Shown here piece by piece: positions 38,488 through 46,574 of a DNA stretch of 64,000 nucleotides (its first letter is position 1; each line of letters opens with the position of its first letter). The DNA is taken from NCBI GenBank assembly GCA_903848935.1, contig CAINHO010000030.1:62001-126000 (forward strand), in the 5' to 3' direction. Source of the DNA: an uncultured Pseudomonadota bacterium. Lineage in GTDB: Bacteria; Pseudomonadota; Gammaproteobacteria; Methylococcales; Methylomonadaceae. Position numbers and translations under genes: made by a program. The notes below the pieces were generated by a model that was not told where the DNA came from, ran no database searches, and saw nothing but the letters and a program-made list of their open reading frames with translations.

Positions 38488-40521
38488 ATGAAGCTAATTT
38501 CAATTTTTGTTTTTCTTACAATTGCATTTTCACCAGTGGCTTATTCGGAAGAAAAATCCGATATATCAAAAAATGTTAGTTACACAAAAATTGCAAATGA
38601 CGGCTCAGAACTCCCTGATGGCGCACAACTCGGCACAAACCCAAAAGATTGGGCTTGCACACGCGACAACGAAACAGGCTTAACGTGGGAAGTTAAAACA
38701 ACTGAAGGCGGTTTGCATCATTACAAAAATCGTTACACTTGGTACGACCCAAGCGCAGGCAAACACGGCGCGAAATGTTGTGATGCAGGTTTTCAAAATG
38801 GCTCAAACCATTATGATAAAACAGGTCATTTGGCTTCAACGCTAACGAGTCATCCAGAGATTTGCAAAGGTAGTCAATGTGACACATTCGCGTTTAAAAA
38901 TGCGATGAATGCACAAGGTTTATGCGGCGCGAAAGATTGGCGATTACCGACGATTGGTGAATTAAAAAGTTTAGTTTATTGTTCTGATGGCAAATACGCT
39001 AATTTAGATTCAACTCATGGTGGTTCTATTTGTTTAAGTAACGACGGATTTAATAACATTTTAACGACCCAATCTCCAACCATCGATATAAGGTATTTCC
39101 CGAACACAATAGACGGTATGTTTTGGTCTTCTTCGCTTAATACTTCCACAAATAACAATGGTTCGCCTCTTGATATTTACGGTAACTATATGGGCGACTT
39201 TGTGCCTTCTCAGGTCTATTTCGATTACGGTGGGGTGGGGGGATGGGTTACAGATGGTGCCATTGCAGCTCGGTTAGTGCGTGACACTGCAATGGCAAAG
39301 ATACTTGATAAAAAATATGTATCGAACGAATCAAATAACAACGCAGAAAAATTTGTGCTTCAAATGGTCGAATATGCGAATGGTCATGAAAATGAATTTT
39401 TATCAGCAAAAAAGAATTTAGATAAATTACCCAAAGCCCCAAAAGGTGATAAAAAAACCGCACGAACGCTAAATGATGAAGCGTTGGTATTGTTAAAAGC
39501 ATCTAATTATGACGACGCGATTATGATATTTGACAATGCACATAAAGCGTCCCCATCAGATATAGAAATTGCTAATAATTTAGCTTCGGCTTATGAAATG
39601 CGATTTGGTTCAACATCCGATAACGCCGATTTAGAAAATGCTACGAATGCTTTAATTGAAACGCTTGCGTTAAATTCAGAACGAAATTTAGCGTGGGCAG
39701 ATTTTGGGCGTGTATTTACAGAAAAAGAAGATTTTGAATCCGCAAAAAATTGTTATTTAAATTTCTATCGGTTTTCAAAAAATAAAGCGAAAACCTTAGA
39801 TTACTTGAAAAATGTAAATCAGCGAGAATCTAATCCAAAACTTTTACAAGTCATGCAATCTGCTTATGCTGCTTTAAAAGATGACGATAAATCGCAATCG
39901 AAACAAGATACAAAAACTAAAGAATTGCCTCAAACTGAATCGAAAAAACCGCAAAAGGATGATGATTTTGGAAACTGGATTTTCATTGCGGTACTTTTGT
40001 TGTTGGTAGCGCATATTTATGTATCTAAGAAAATCTATCTTGGGGTAATTGTCTTGTTTTTACTTTTCATTCATGACTGGAGTGGGGGTGACGTAACGAA
40101 CAATTCAGAAGATGTAACAAAAGACGTAACGAACAATTCAGAAAAAGAAATAAAACCTCAAGAAACAGACGCGGAACGTAATTATAGAACTTCTTGTTCC
40201 AACGATTATAAATTTTGCAAAAACAATGCAGATGTTATCAATTTAAACAAGAAAGTAAGTGCTGAAATTAGCGTGAGCTGTAAGCTAGCAGCAGAAAAAA
40301 AAGCAATATCAACAGTAGATTGGGGAGGATGGCTAAAATATAATTTTGGTATGTTTTCAGTTGGAAATTCAGCTTTAAAAGACGGCAAAATTGTTGTTAC
40401 AGACGATGTTGCCATGTATCAAAATGAGTTTGGCGCAAAGATAAAGAAAAAAACGAGGTGCGAATACAACTTGAGAGAACAGAAAGTTGAACTATTATGG
40501 TTTGAAGATTACGAAAATTAA
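38488..40521 (+). CDS. Secreted/anchored multidomain protein: Lcl (DUF1566) domain, TPR-like region, membrane segment
   Basis: The 677 residues begin with a signal peptide (1-20), followed by an Lcl/DUF1566 domain (about 35-265) with GLTWEV, WRLPTIGEL at 151, and a MFWSSS motif; these are typical of bacterial surface proteins. TPR-like helices follow (about 325-450; ALVLLKASNYDDAIMIFDNAHKASPSDIEIANNLASAYE). Two hydrophobic segments (about 495-535) are followed by a short duplicated DVTNNSE linker and a C-terminal domain of about 120 residues with several cysteines. Function unknown. AT-rich compared with metZ. A gene-like remnant in the same frame follows directly. Confidence 0.65.
   Translation: MKLISIFVFLTIAFSPVAYSEEKSDISKNVSYTKIANDGSELPDGAQLGTNPKDWACTRDNETGLTWEVKTTEGGLHHYKNRYTWYDPSAGKHGAKCCDAGFQNGSNHYDKTGHLASTLTSHPEICKGSQCDTFAFKNAMNAQGLCGAKDWRLPTIGELKSLVYCSDGKYANLDSTHGGSICLSNDGFNNILTTQSPTIDIRYFPNTIDGMFWSSSLNTSTNNNGSPLDIYGNYMGDFVPSQVYFDYGGVGGWVTDGAIAARLVRDTAMAKILDKKYVSNESNNNAEKFVLQMVEYANGHENEFLSAKKNLDKLPKAPKGDKKTARTLNDEALVLLKASNYDDAIMIFDNAHKASPSDIEIANNLASAYEMRFGSTSDNADLENATNALIETLALNSERNLAWADFGRVFTEKEDFESAKNCYLNFYRFSKNKAKTLDYLKNVNQRESNPKLLQVMQSAYAALKDDDKSQSKQDTKTKELPQTESKKPQKDDDFGNWIFIAVLLLLVAHIYVSKKIYLGVIVLFLLFIHDWSGGDVTNNSEDVTKDVTNNSEKEIKPQETDAERNYRTSCSNDYKFCKNNADVINLNKKVSAEISVSCKLAAEKKAISTVDWGGWLKYNFGMFSVGNSALKDGKIVVTDDVAMYQNEFGAKIKKKTRCEYNLREQKVELLWFEDYEN
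40090..40143 (+). repeat. Direct repeat of 21 bp inside the 38488 gene
   Basis: The 21-bp unit starting GACGTAACGAACAATTCAG occurs at 40090-40110 and 40123-40143, a period of 33 bases. It encodes the duplicated DVTNNSE segments of the linker after the membrane helices, a recent in-frame duplication. Confidence 0.85.
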
Positions 40522-40626
40522 GAGAATCAAAGCCGTATTTCAGCTAAACAAATTGCCAATTCCACAGGCGTTTATTTATTGCATTATTCGGAATTACCTG
40601 ATTTTGCAGAGAAATTGAATATATAA
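40522..40626 (+). pseudogene. Remnant of a Mrr/restriction-endonuclease-like C-terminus
   Basis: Immediately after the TAA of the 677-residue gene, and in the same frame, 34 sense codons run to another TAA. They read ISAKQIANSTGVYLLHYSELPDF, resembling the end of Mrr-type nuclease domains (helix with AK.LA.. followed by a strand and an L motif). No start codon or SD is present. It is either the end of a deleted gene or an extension read only by stop-codon bypass; I favour a remnant. Confidence 0.45.
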
Positions 40627-40675
40627 AAAGACTCGCAATTTTTTATTTATCAGAAAAATCATCGAGTCTTTTTAT
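40625..40675. terminator. Bidirectional terminator between the 38488 gene region and grxC
   Basis: Outer stem AAAAAGACTCG/CGAGTCTTTTT (40625-40635, 40663-40673), with inner ATTTTT/AAAAAT pairing. A-run left, T-run right. Confidence 0.7.
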
Positions 40676-40693
40676 TTTTATTGGTTATTTATA

Positions 40694-40945
40694 TCAATTT
40701 AAAAGCCCATCCAATTTCCCCGCTTTGTTCAAGGCATTCAAATCGTCAAAACCCCCAACGTGGAAATCGCCGATATAAATTTGCGGCACGGTTCGACGTT
40801 GGGTTTTTCGCATCATTTCCTCGCGTTGCTCTTCCCTTTCATCAATGTTAATTTCGGTATAAGTGACGTTTTTGCTGTCGAGCAAGCGTTTCGCCATTAC
40901 GCAATAACCACAACCGTTTGCGGTATAAATTAGAATTTCTTTCAT
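40694..40945 (-). CDS. grxC: Glutaredoxin (GrxC type) with CGYC active site
   Basis: Small cytoplasmic glutathione-dependent disulfide reductase. The 83-residue product has the thioredoxin fold and active site CGYC near residue 11 in place of the usual CPYC, the cis-proline in RTVPQIYIGDFHVGGFDDL, and typical length. The ATG at 40945 is preferred to one at 41002, whose extra 19 residues are unlike the family. The glycine variant may raise or alter monothiol activity. Confidence 0.9.
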   Translation of the reverse strand: MKEILIYTANGCGYCVMAKRLLDSKNVTYTEINIDEREEQREEMMRKTQRRTVPQIYIGDFHVGGFDDLNALNKAGKLDGLLN

Positions 40946-41039
40946 TGTCAACTCGTTCCAAAAGTTTGTGTTGTAATTCACAAAGTATACGCGCGTTATC
41001 ATTTAACGAATAACGACAGCCACGACACAAGGAGAAATC

Positions 41040-41141
41040 ATGATACAAAAACAATGGGAGGTAAAAATGATTGAATTAGTAAAAGGTGAAAATAGATCAT
41101 TAAAAAATGCGGGAATTTCGAACGATAAAAATACGAAGTGA
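41040..41141 (+). CDS. Small ORF of 33 codons with two SD-preceded starts
   Basis: AAGGAG lies 5 bases before an ATG at 41040, and a second strong SD (GGGAGG) inside the ORF precedes an in-frame ATG at 41067. The frame ends at TGA 41139-41141. The product from the second start (MIELVKGENRSLKNAG) faintly recalls the N-terminus of TerD-family proteins, so it may be a truncated gene. Function unknown; it is divergent from grxC and points toward tRNA-Leu. Confidence 0.4.
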   Translation: MIQKQWEVKMIELVKGENRSLKNAGISNDKNTK

Positions 41142-41211
41142 AACGAACAAAAAACCATCTGGTCTTATAAATGGTTCGATTTACAAATGCTTAACCTATT
41201 GATTCTATTAC

Positions 41212-41294
41212 TACCGAGAAAAGGACTTGAACCTTCACGGGCTTGCGCCCACTAGCACCTGAAGCTAGCGTGTCTACCATTCCACCACCTCGGC
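41212..41294 (-). tRNA. tRNA-Leu(CAG), CCA not encoded
   Basis: An 83-base class II tRNA on the minus strand: acceptor GCCGAGG, anticodon CAG in a TTCAGGT loop on a CTAGC/GCTAG stem, and a long variable arm (GGGCGCAAGCCC). The 3' strand ends TCTCGGT A, giving a G1-U72 wobble, and is followed by GTA, not CCA. The three tRNAs at 1860-2131 all encode CCA. It may rely on CCA-adding enzyme or be decaying; the fold is otherwise intact. Confidence 0.88.
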
Positions 41295-41441
41295 GAATCG
41301 GGGCAGACTATAAGCGGCAAGCCCAATTTTGTCAATTCAAAGCCCCCCGGTTTTTCACGTTTCACCTTTTACCATGCACGTTAAACCTGTATGATAAACG
41401 CTAATTTTTATCGATTTTCTCCTAAAAGAAGCTGCCTACAA

Positions 41442-43847
41442 ATGCCCTCAAAGTCTAAAACTCCCCTTGATTTCGCGTCAAAAAACGATCCTTTCGCAGA
41501 ACGTGAAGCCGAAAAATACGACAACCCGATTCCGAGCCGTGAACTGATTTTGCAATTACTCGAAGACACGGGGCGACCGCTTGGACGTGAAGATATTGCT
41601 GCTACGTTCGTATTGGAAGACGAAGAACGCTTGGAAGCCTTACGCCGACGGTTACGCGCGATGGAACGTGATGGACAGTTATTATTCAATCGTGGTGGAC
41701 GTTATTGTTTGGTGAACAACAAAGACTTAATTGTCGGGCGCGTGATTGGTCATGCCGACGGTTTTGGTTTTATTCGCCCTGACGATGGTTCGGATGATTT
41801 GTATTTGTCTCCGCGTGAAATGAACGTTTTGTTACATAACGACCGTGCAATGGTGCGGATTGTGGGCATGGACAGAAAAAATCGTCGCGAAGGCGCGGTT
41901 GTTGAAATTTTAGAACGCAACACGCATCAAATTGTCGGGCGTTTATACAGCGAAGATGGCTTCACTTACGTTATTCCCGATAACAAAAACATCGCGCAAA
42001 CTGTTCTCATTGAAACAGGTAAAACAGAAAATGCTCAACAAGGGCAAATTGTGGTCGCTGAAATCACCCAACAACCCACGAAATTGCATCAACCGTTTGG
42101 CAAAATCGTTGAAGTTCTGGGCGATCATCTTGCACCAGGAATGGAAATTGAGATGGCGATTCGTACCCACGATTTGCCCAACGTTTGGTCAGCCGAATTA
42201 CTCACTGAAATCGCACCGCTCACCGCTGAAGTTCCGGAATCAGCAAAAGAAGGACGTGTCGATTTACGCGCCACGCCGTTAGTAACCATTGATGGTGAAG
42301 ATGCTCGCGATTTCGACGATGCAGTTTATTGCAAAAAAACCCCCAAAGGTTGGAAATTATTGGTAGCGATTGCGGACGTTTCGCATTATGTAACGCTCGG
42401 CAGTGAACTCGATAACGAAGCCCATAAACGCAGCACATCGGTTTATTTTCCAGAACAAGTCATTCCCATGTTGCCAGAGATTTTGTCGAACGGTTTGTGT
42501 TCGCTGAATCCGCACGTTGATCGTTTGTGCATGGTTTGCGAAATGCTGATTGATGCTGATGGCGAAGTCACTCGCGCTAAATTTTATGATGCCGTAATGC
42601 AATCGCACGCCCGTTTGACCTATAACGATGTGGCGAAAATGTTGGTCGAAGGTGATACGGTTTTAGCTGAAAAACACGCCAATTTAATGCCTGATTTACG
42701 CGAGTTGTACGCGCTTTATCAAGCGATGCGAGTGGCGCGTGAAAAGCGTGGTGCAATGGATTTTGACACGCAAGAAACCAAAATCGTATTTGGGGGAAAT
42801 CGCAAAATAGAAAAAATTGTTCCTGTCGTTCGCAATGATGCACACAAGCTGATTGAAGAATTCATGATTGCGGCAAATGGTTCAGCCGCACGATATTTGA
42901 ACAGTAAAAATATGCCGAAATTGCTGCGTGTTCATGAAGCTCCAAGCGAAGAAAAGTTAGTCAACTTGCGAACATTTTTAGGTGAAATGGGCTTGAAAAT
43001 GTCGGGTGAAAGTGAACCCACGCCCATCGATTACATGAATTTAATCGAAAGTATCAAAGATCGTCCCGACGCGCATTTGATTCAAACCGTCTTATTGCGT
43101 TCGATGTCGCAAGCGGTGTATAGCGCAGAAGAAAAAGGGCATTTTGGTTTAGCTCTCGATGCTTACGCACATTTCACATCGCCGATTCGCCGCTATCCAG
43201 ATTTACTGATTCATCGAGCGATTCGTCACGTTTTACAAGGTAAAAAAGCGGACAGTTTTGTTTATGGTATTCCCGACATGGTAATTTTGGGCGAGCATTG
43301 TTCAGCAAATGAACGTCGTGCCGACGATGCGACCCGTGATGTGACGAGTTGGCTCAAATGCGAATACATGATGGACAAAATTGGCGAGGATTTCACGGGG
43401 GTAATTTCCGCCGTGACTTCGTTTGGATTCTTTGTGGAATTGAATGATATTTACGTTGAAGGTTTGGTACATATCAGCAGTTTAGGACAAGATTATTTCC
43501 ATTTTGACCCGCTCAGTCATCAGCTCAAAGGCGAACACAGTAACACTCGTTACCGTTTAGGCGACACGGTAAAAGTAAAAGTGGCTCGGGTGGATTTGGA
43601 CGAAAAGAAAATGGATTTTGCTTTGGTGGGTGTAACAGCAAAGTCGAAATCAAATTCCGAAATGTCTTTTAAGCAAGCAGAGTCCAAACCGAAACCGAAA
43701 CCGAAACGCAAATCAGCAAAAAAACCTGCTGCGAAAAAACCTGAACCTGTGAAAGCAAAAATCGATTCCGATAGTGCTGCACCAGCGAAGAAAAAACGTC
43801 GTAGACGAAATAAAACGGCTAAAAAAACCATTTCAATCGAATCATGA
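41442..43847 (+). CDS. rnr: Ribonuclease R
   Basis: Processive 3'-5' exoribonuclease that degrades structured RNA and takes part in quality control. From the ATG at 41442 it has 801 residues: a winged-helix region (about 25-95), cold-shock domains (about 95-255), the RNB catalytic domain with DGEDARDFDDAVY near 285, an S1 domain near 640-725, and a lysine/arginine-rich tail (KPKPKPKRKSAKKPA...KKKRRRR) as in other gammaproteobacterial RNase R. Its stop overlaps the lptM start as ATGA. Confidence 0.96.
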   Translation: MPSKSKTPLDFASKNDPFAEREAEKYDNPIPSRELILQLLEDTGRPLGREDIAATFVLEDEERLEALRRRLRAMERDGQLLFNRGGRYCLVNNKDLIVGRVIGHADGFGFIRPDDGSDDLYLSPREMNVLLHNDRAMVRIVGMDRKNRREGAVVEILERNTHQIVGRLYSEDGFTYVIPDNKNIAQTVLIETGKTENAQQGQIVVAEITQQPTKLHQPFGKIVEVLGDHLAPGMEIEMAIRTHDLPNVWSAELLTEIAPLTAEVPESAKEGRVDLRATPLVTIDGEDARDFDDAVYCKKTPKGWKLLVAIADVSHYVTLGSELDNEAHKRSTSVYFPEQVIPMLPEILSNGLCSLNPHVDRLCMVCEMLIDADGEVTRAKFYDAVMQSHARLTYNDVAKMLVEGDTVLAEKHANLMPDLRELYALYQAMRVAREKRGAMDFDTQETKIVFGGNRKIEKIVPVVRNDAHKLIEEFMIAANGSAARYLNSKNMPKLLRVHEAPSEEKLVNLRTFLGEMGLKMSGESEPTPIDYMNLIESIKDRPDAHLIQTVLLRSMSQAVYSAEEKGHFGLALDAYAHFTSPIRRYPDLLIHRAIRHVLQGKKADSFVYGIPDMVILGEHCSANERRADDATRDVTSWLKCEYMMDKIGEDFTGVISAVTSFGFFVELNDIYVEGLVHISSLGQDYFHFDPLSHQLKGEHSNTRYRLGDTVKVKVARVDLDEKKMDFALVGVTAKSKSNSEMSFKQAESKPKPKPKRKSAKKPAAKKPEPVKAKIDSDSAAPAKKKRRRRNKTAKKTISIES

Positions 43848-43954
43848 AAAAAATCATTTTTACTGTCATTTTGGCGTTATTTCTAACGGCTTGCGGACAA
43901 ACGGGCAAACTCGTTTTGCCTGCTAAAACATCTGAATCTACCGCCCACCCTTAA
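43844..43954 (+). CDS. lptM: LptM/YifL small lipoprotein
   Basis: A 36-residue lipoprotein: hydrophobic signal MKKIIFTVILALFLTAC with lipobox LTAC (cysteine 17), then GQTGKLVLPA, which matches the family's CGxxGPLxLP start of the mature peptide. In E. coli LptM helps disulfide maturation and assembly of the LPS translocon LptD. It overlaps the rnr stop by 4 bases and precedes lysA by 17, and the lptM-lysA order is the usual gammaproteobacterial context, which strongly supports a real gene despite its size. Confidence 0.87.
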   Translation: MKKIIFTVILALFLTACGQTGKLVLPAKTSESTAHP

Positions 43955-43971
43955 AATTTTAAAACTCGTTT

Positions 43972-45228
43972 ATGAACCATTTTACTTACCACGACAATCA
44001 ACTTTTTGCTGAAAACGTAGCCATTAAATCGATTGTCGAAAAACACGGCAGTCCTTGTTATGTCTATTCACGCGCCACATTGGAACGCCATTGGCACGCT
44101 TTCAATAATGCTTTTGGTACGCAAGCACATTTAATTTGTTATGCCGTCAAAGCCAATTCAAATTTAGGCGTGTTAAATGTGTTGGCACGATTAGGTTCAG
44201 GGTTCGATATTGTGTCAATCGGTGAATTACAGCGTGTTTTACAAGCGGGTGGCGACGCGAAAAAAGTCGTGTTTTCGGGTGTCGGTAAACGTGAAGACGA
44301 AATTCGTGCTGCGTTAACGCTTGGCATTTGCTGTTTTAACATTGAAGTTTTCGACGAACTTGAACGGATTAACAAAGTCGCAGGCGAATTAAACGTCGTT
44401 GCACCTGTTTCATTTCGCGTCAATCCTGACGTGGATGCAAAAACACATCCGTATATTTCTACTGGTTTGAAAGAAAATAAATTCGGGATTGCAATTGAAG
44501 ATGCTTTTGCCGCTTATCAACACGCAGCTTCATTGCCAAATATAAACATCGTGGGAATTGATTGTCATATTGGCTCGCAACTCACCGAAACTCGCCCATT
44601 TTTAGATGCGCTCGATAAAGTTTTAGCGTTGATTGAGAAATTAAAAAACGCGGGAATTTCACTTAAACATTTAGATTTAGGTGGCGGTTTGGGTATTCAA
44701 TATCGTGATGAACAACCACCCGAACCTGCTGAATATATTGCCGCAATTTTGGCACGTTTGGGTGAAACGGATTTAGAAATCATGCTTGAGCCTGGTCGCG
44801 CAATTGTTGGCAATGCGGGGATTTTAGTGACGCGAGTGGAATACTTAAAACCGACTGAACACAAAAATTTTGCAATTGTCGATGCGGCAATGAATGATTT
44901 GGTACGTCCGGCGTTATATGGCGCGTGGCAAGATATTGTACCTGTTCAATTGAACAGCACAGCGGCAGAAATAATTTGGGACATTGTTGGCCCTGTTTGC
45001 GAAACAGGTGATTTTTTGGGCAAAGAACGCGCGTTGAAATTAACGGCTGGTGATTTACTTGCTGTGCGTTCATCTGGAGCTTACGGTTTCACAATGAGTT
45101 CAAATTACAATTCACGTCCGCGCGTAGCTGAAATTATGGTGGATGGTGACGAAATTCACGTTGTTCGTGAACGCGAAACGTTGGCGCAATTGTGGCAAGG
45201 TGAATCGGTGTTGCCAAAAGCGAAATGA
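43972..45228 (+). CDS. lysA: Diaminopimelate decarboxylase
   Basis: PLP enzyme converting meso-diaminopimelate to lysine. The 418 residues show the alanine-racemase-like barrel with the Schiff-base lysine in CYAVKANSNLGVL near 60, the HIGSQ motif near 200, the phosphate-binding GGGLGI near 237, EPGRAIV near 277 and the active-site cysteine/dimer motif GPVCETGDFL near 345. It overlaps bioA by 4 bases (ATGA), a coupling not usual for lysA, whose common downstream neighbour is dapF. Confidence 0.97.
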   Translation: MNHFTYHDNQLFAENVAIKSIVEKHGSPCYVYSRATLERHWHAFNNAFGTQAHLICYAVKANSNLGVLNVLARLGSGFDIVSIGELQRVLQAGGDAKKVVFSGVGKREDEIRAALTLGICCFNIEVFDELERINKVAGELNVVAPVSFRVNPDVDAKTHPYISTGLKENKFGIAIEDAFAAYQHAASLPNINIVGIDCHIGSQLTETRPFLDALDKVLALIEKLKNAGISLKHLDLGGGLGIQYRDEQPPEPAEYIAAILARLGETDLEIMLEPGRAIVGNAGILVTRVEYLKPTEHKNFAIVDAAMNDLVRPALYGAWQDIVPVQLNSTAAEIIWDIVGPVCETGDFLGKERALKLTAGDLLAVRSSGAYGFTMSSNYNSRPRVAEIMVDGDEIHVVRERETLAQLWQGESVLPKAK

Positions 45229-46574
45229 ATAATTCTGTTTTATCCCAACGCGACACGCGAGTTTTGTGGCATCCGTGTACGCAAATGCACGACCACGAAA
45301 ATTTTCCACTCATTCCAATAAAATCAGGTCAAGGCGTTTGGCTAGAAGATTTTGATGGTAATCGTTATTTAGATGCCATTAGTTCATGGTGGGTAAATCT
45401 GTTTGGTCATTCCAATCCAACAATTAACGCCGCGTTAAAAAATCAAATAGACACATTGGAACACGTTATTTTTGCTGGTTTCACGCACGAAGCTGCGATT
45501 GAACTCGCTGAAAAATTAGTAACGATTACGCCTGCTGGATTATCACGTTGTTTTTATGCCGATAATGGTTCAGCAGCCGTTGAAGTCGCATTGAAAATGA
45601 GTTTTCATTCTTGGCAAAACCGTGGACAAACTCAAAAAACAAAATTTATCACGCTCGAAAATAGTTATCACGGTGAAACATTAGGCGCATTAGCTGTGGG
45701 TGATGTGGCGTTATATAAAAAAACTTATGCGCCACTGCTCATGGACGTGATGACCGTTCCCAGTCCAGATTGTTACTTTCGGGAAGATGGCGAAAGTTGG
45801 GCAGATTATTCAACGCGCCAGTTCACCCATTTAGAAAAAATTTTAGAACAAAATTCGAATGAGGTTTGCGCCGTAATTGTTGAACCGCTTGTGCAATGTG
45901 CAGGTGGAATGCGAATGTATGATGCAGTTTATTTGAAATTGCTGCGAGCCGCGTGCGATAAGTACAACGTGCATTTAATCGCTGACGAAATAGCAGTCGG
46001 TTTTGGACGGACGGGAACGTTGTTTGCCTGCGAACAAGCCGAAATTTCACCCGACTTTTTGTGTTTATCGAAAGGATTGACTGGCGGTTATTTACCACTT
46101 TCGGCAGTTTTAACGACGGACGATATTTATGCAGCGTTTTATGACGATTATTCAAAACTCACGGCGTTTTTGCATTCGCACAGTTACACGGGAAATGCCC
46201 TAGCGTGTCGGGCGGCGTTAGCGACATTGGGGATTTTTGAAACTCAAAATATCCTTGAAAAAAATCAGGTTTTGGCGGCGCAAATGTCGAAGTTGTCGCA
46301 ACGTTTTCTGAATCATTCAAATGTTGCCGAAGTTCGCCAAACCGGCATGATTGTCGCCATTGAATTAGTCAAAAATAAACTGACCCGTGAACCGTATCCG
46401 TGGCAAGAACGACACGGTTTGCAGATTCATCGTTATGCGTTGTCGAAAGGTGTGTTGTTGCGACCATTGGGAAATGTGATTTATTTCATGCCGCCGTATG
46501 TGATTACGCCTGATGAATTAACGTTGATGTTTGATGTCGCTTGGCAAGCCATCACGCAAAATAACCAATTTTGA
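45225..46574 (+). CDS. bioA: Adenosylmethionine-8-amino-7-oxononanoate aminotransferase
   Basis: Transfers an amino group from S-adenosylmethionine to KAPA in biotin synthesis. The 449 residues show class III aminotransferase features: LWHPCTQMHDHE near residue 13, SSWWVNLFGHSNP near 55, GSAAVEVALKM near 115, YHGETLGALAVGD near 150 and the PLP lysine in LCLSKGLTGGYLPLS near 285. W and Y residues of the N-terminal motif point to BioA. It overlaps lysA by 4 bases; its end overlaps the convergent tilS by 57 bases. Other bio genes are absent. Confidence 0.95.
   Translation: MNNSVLSQRDTRVLWHPCTQMHDHENFPLIPIKSGQGVWLEDFDGNRYLDAISSWWVNLFGHSNPTINAALKNQIDTLEHVIFAGFTHEAAIELAEKLVTITPAGLSRCFYADNGSAAVEVALKMSFHSWQNRGQTQKTKFITLENSYHGETLGALAVGDVALYKKTYAPLLMDVMTVPSPDCYFREDGESWADYSTRQFTHLEKILEQNSNEVCAVIVEPLVQCAGGMRMYDAVYLKLLRAACDKYNVHLIADEIAVGFGRTGTLFACEQAEISPDFLCLSKGLTGGYLPLSAVLTTDDIYAAFYDDYSKLTAFLHSHSYTGNALACRAALATLGIFETQNILEKNQVLAAQMSKLSQRFLNHSNVAEVRQTGMIVAIELVKNKLTREPYPWQERHGLQIHRYALSKGVLLRPLGNVIYFMPPYVITPDELTLMFDVAWQAITQNNQF

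Noticed and set aside
45225-46574. Calling 45225 an omega-amino acid or ornithine aminotransferase
   Set aside because: The N-terminal HPCTQMHDHE and SSWWVNLFGH motifs are specific to BioA among class III aminotransferases.
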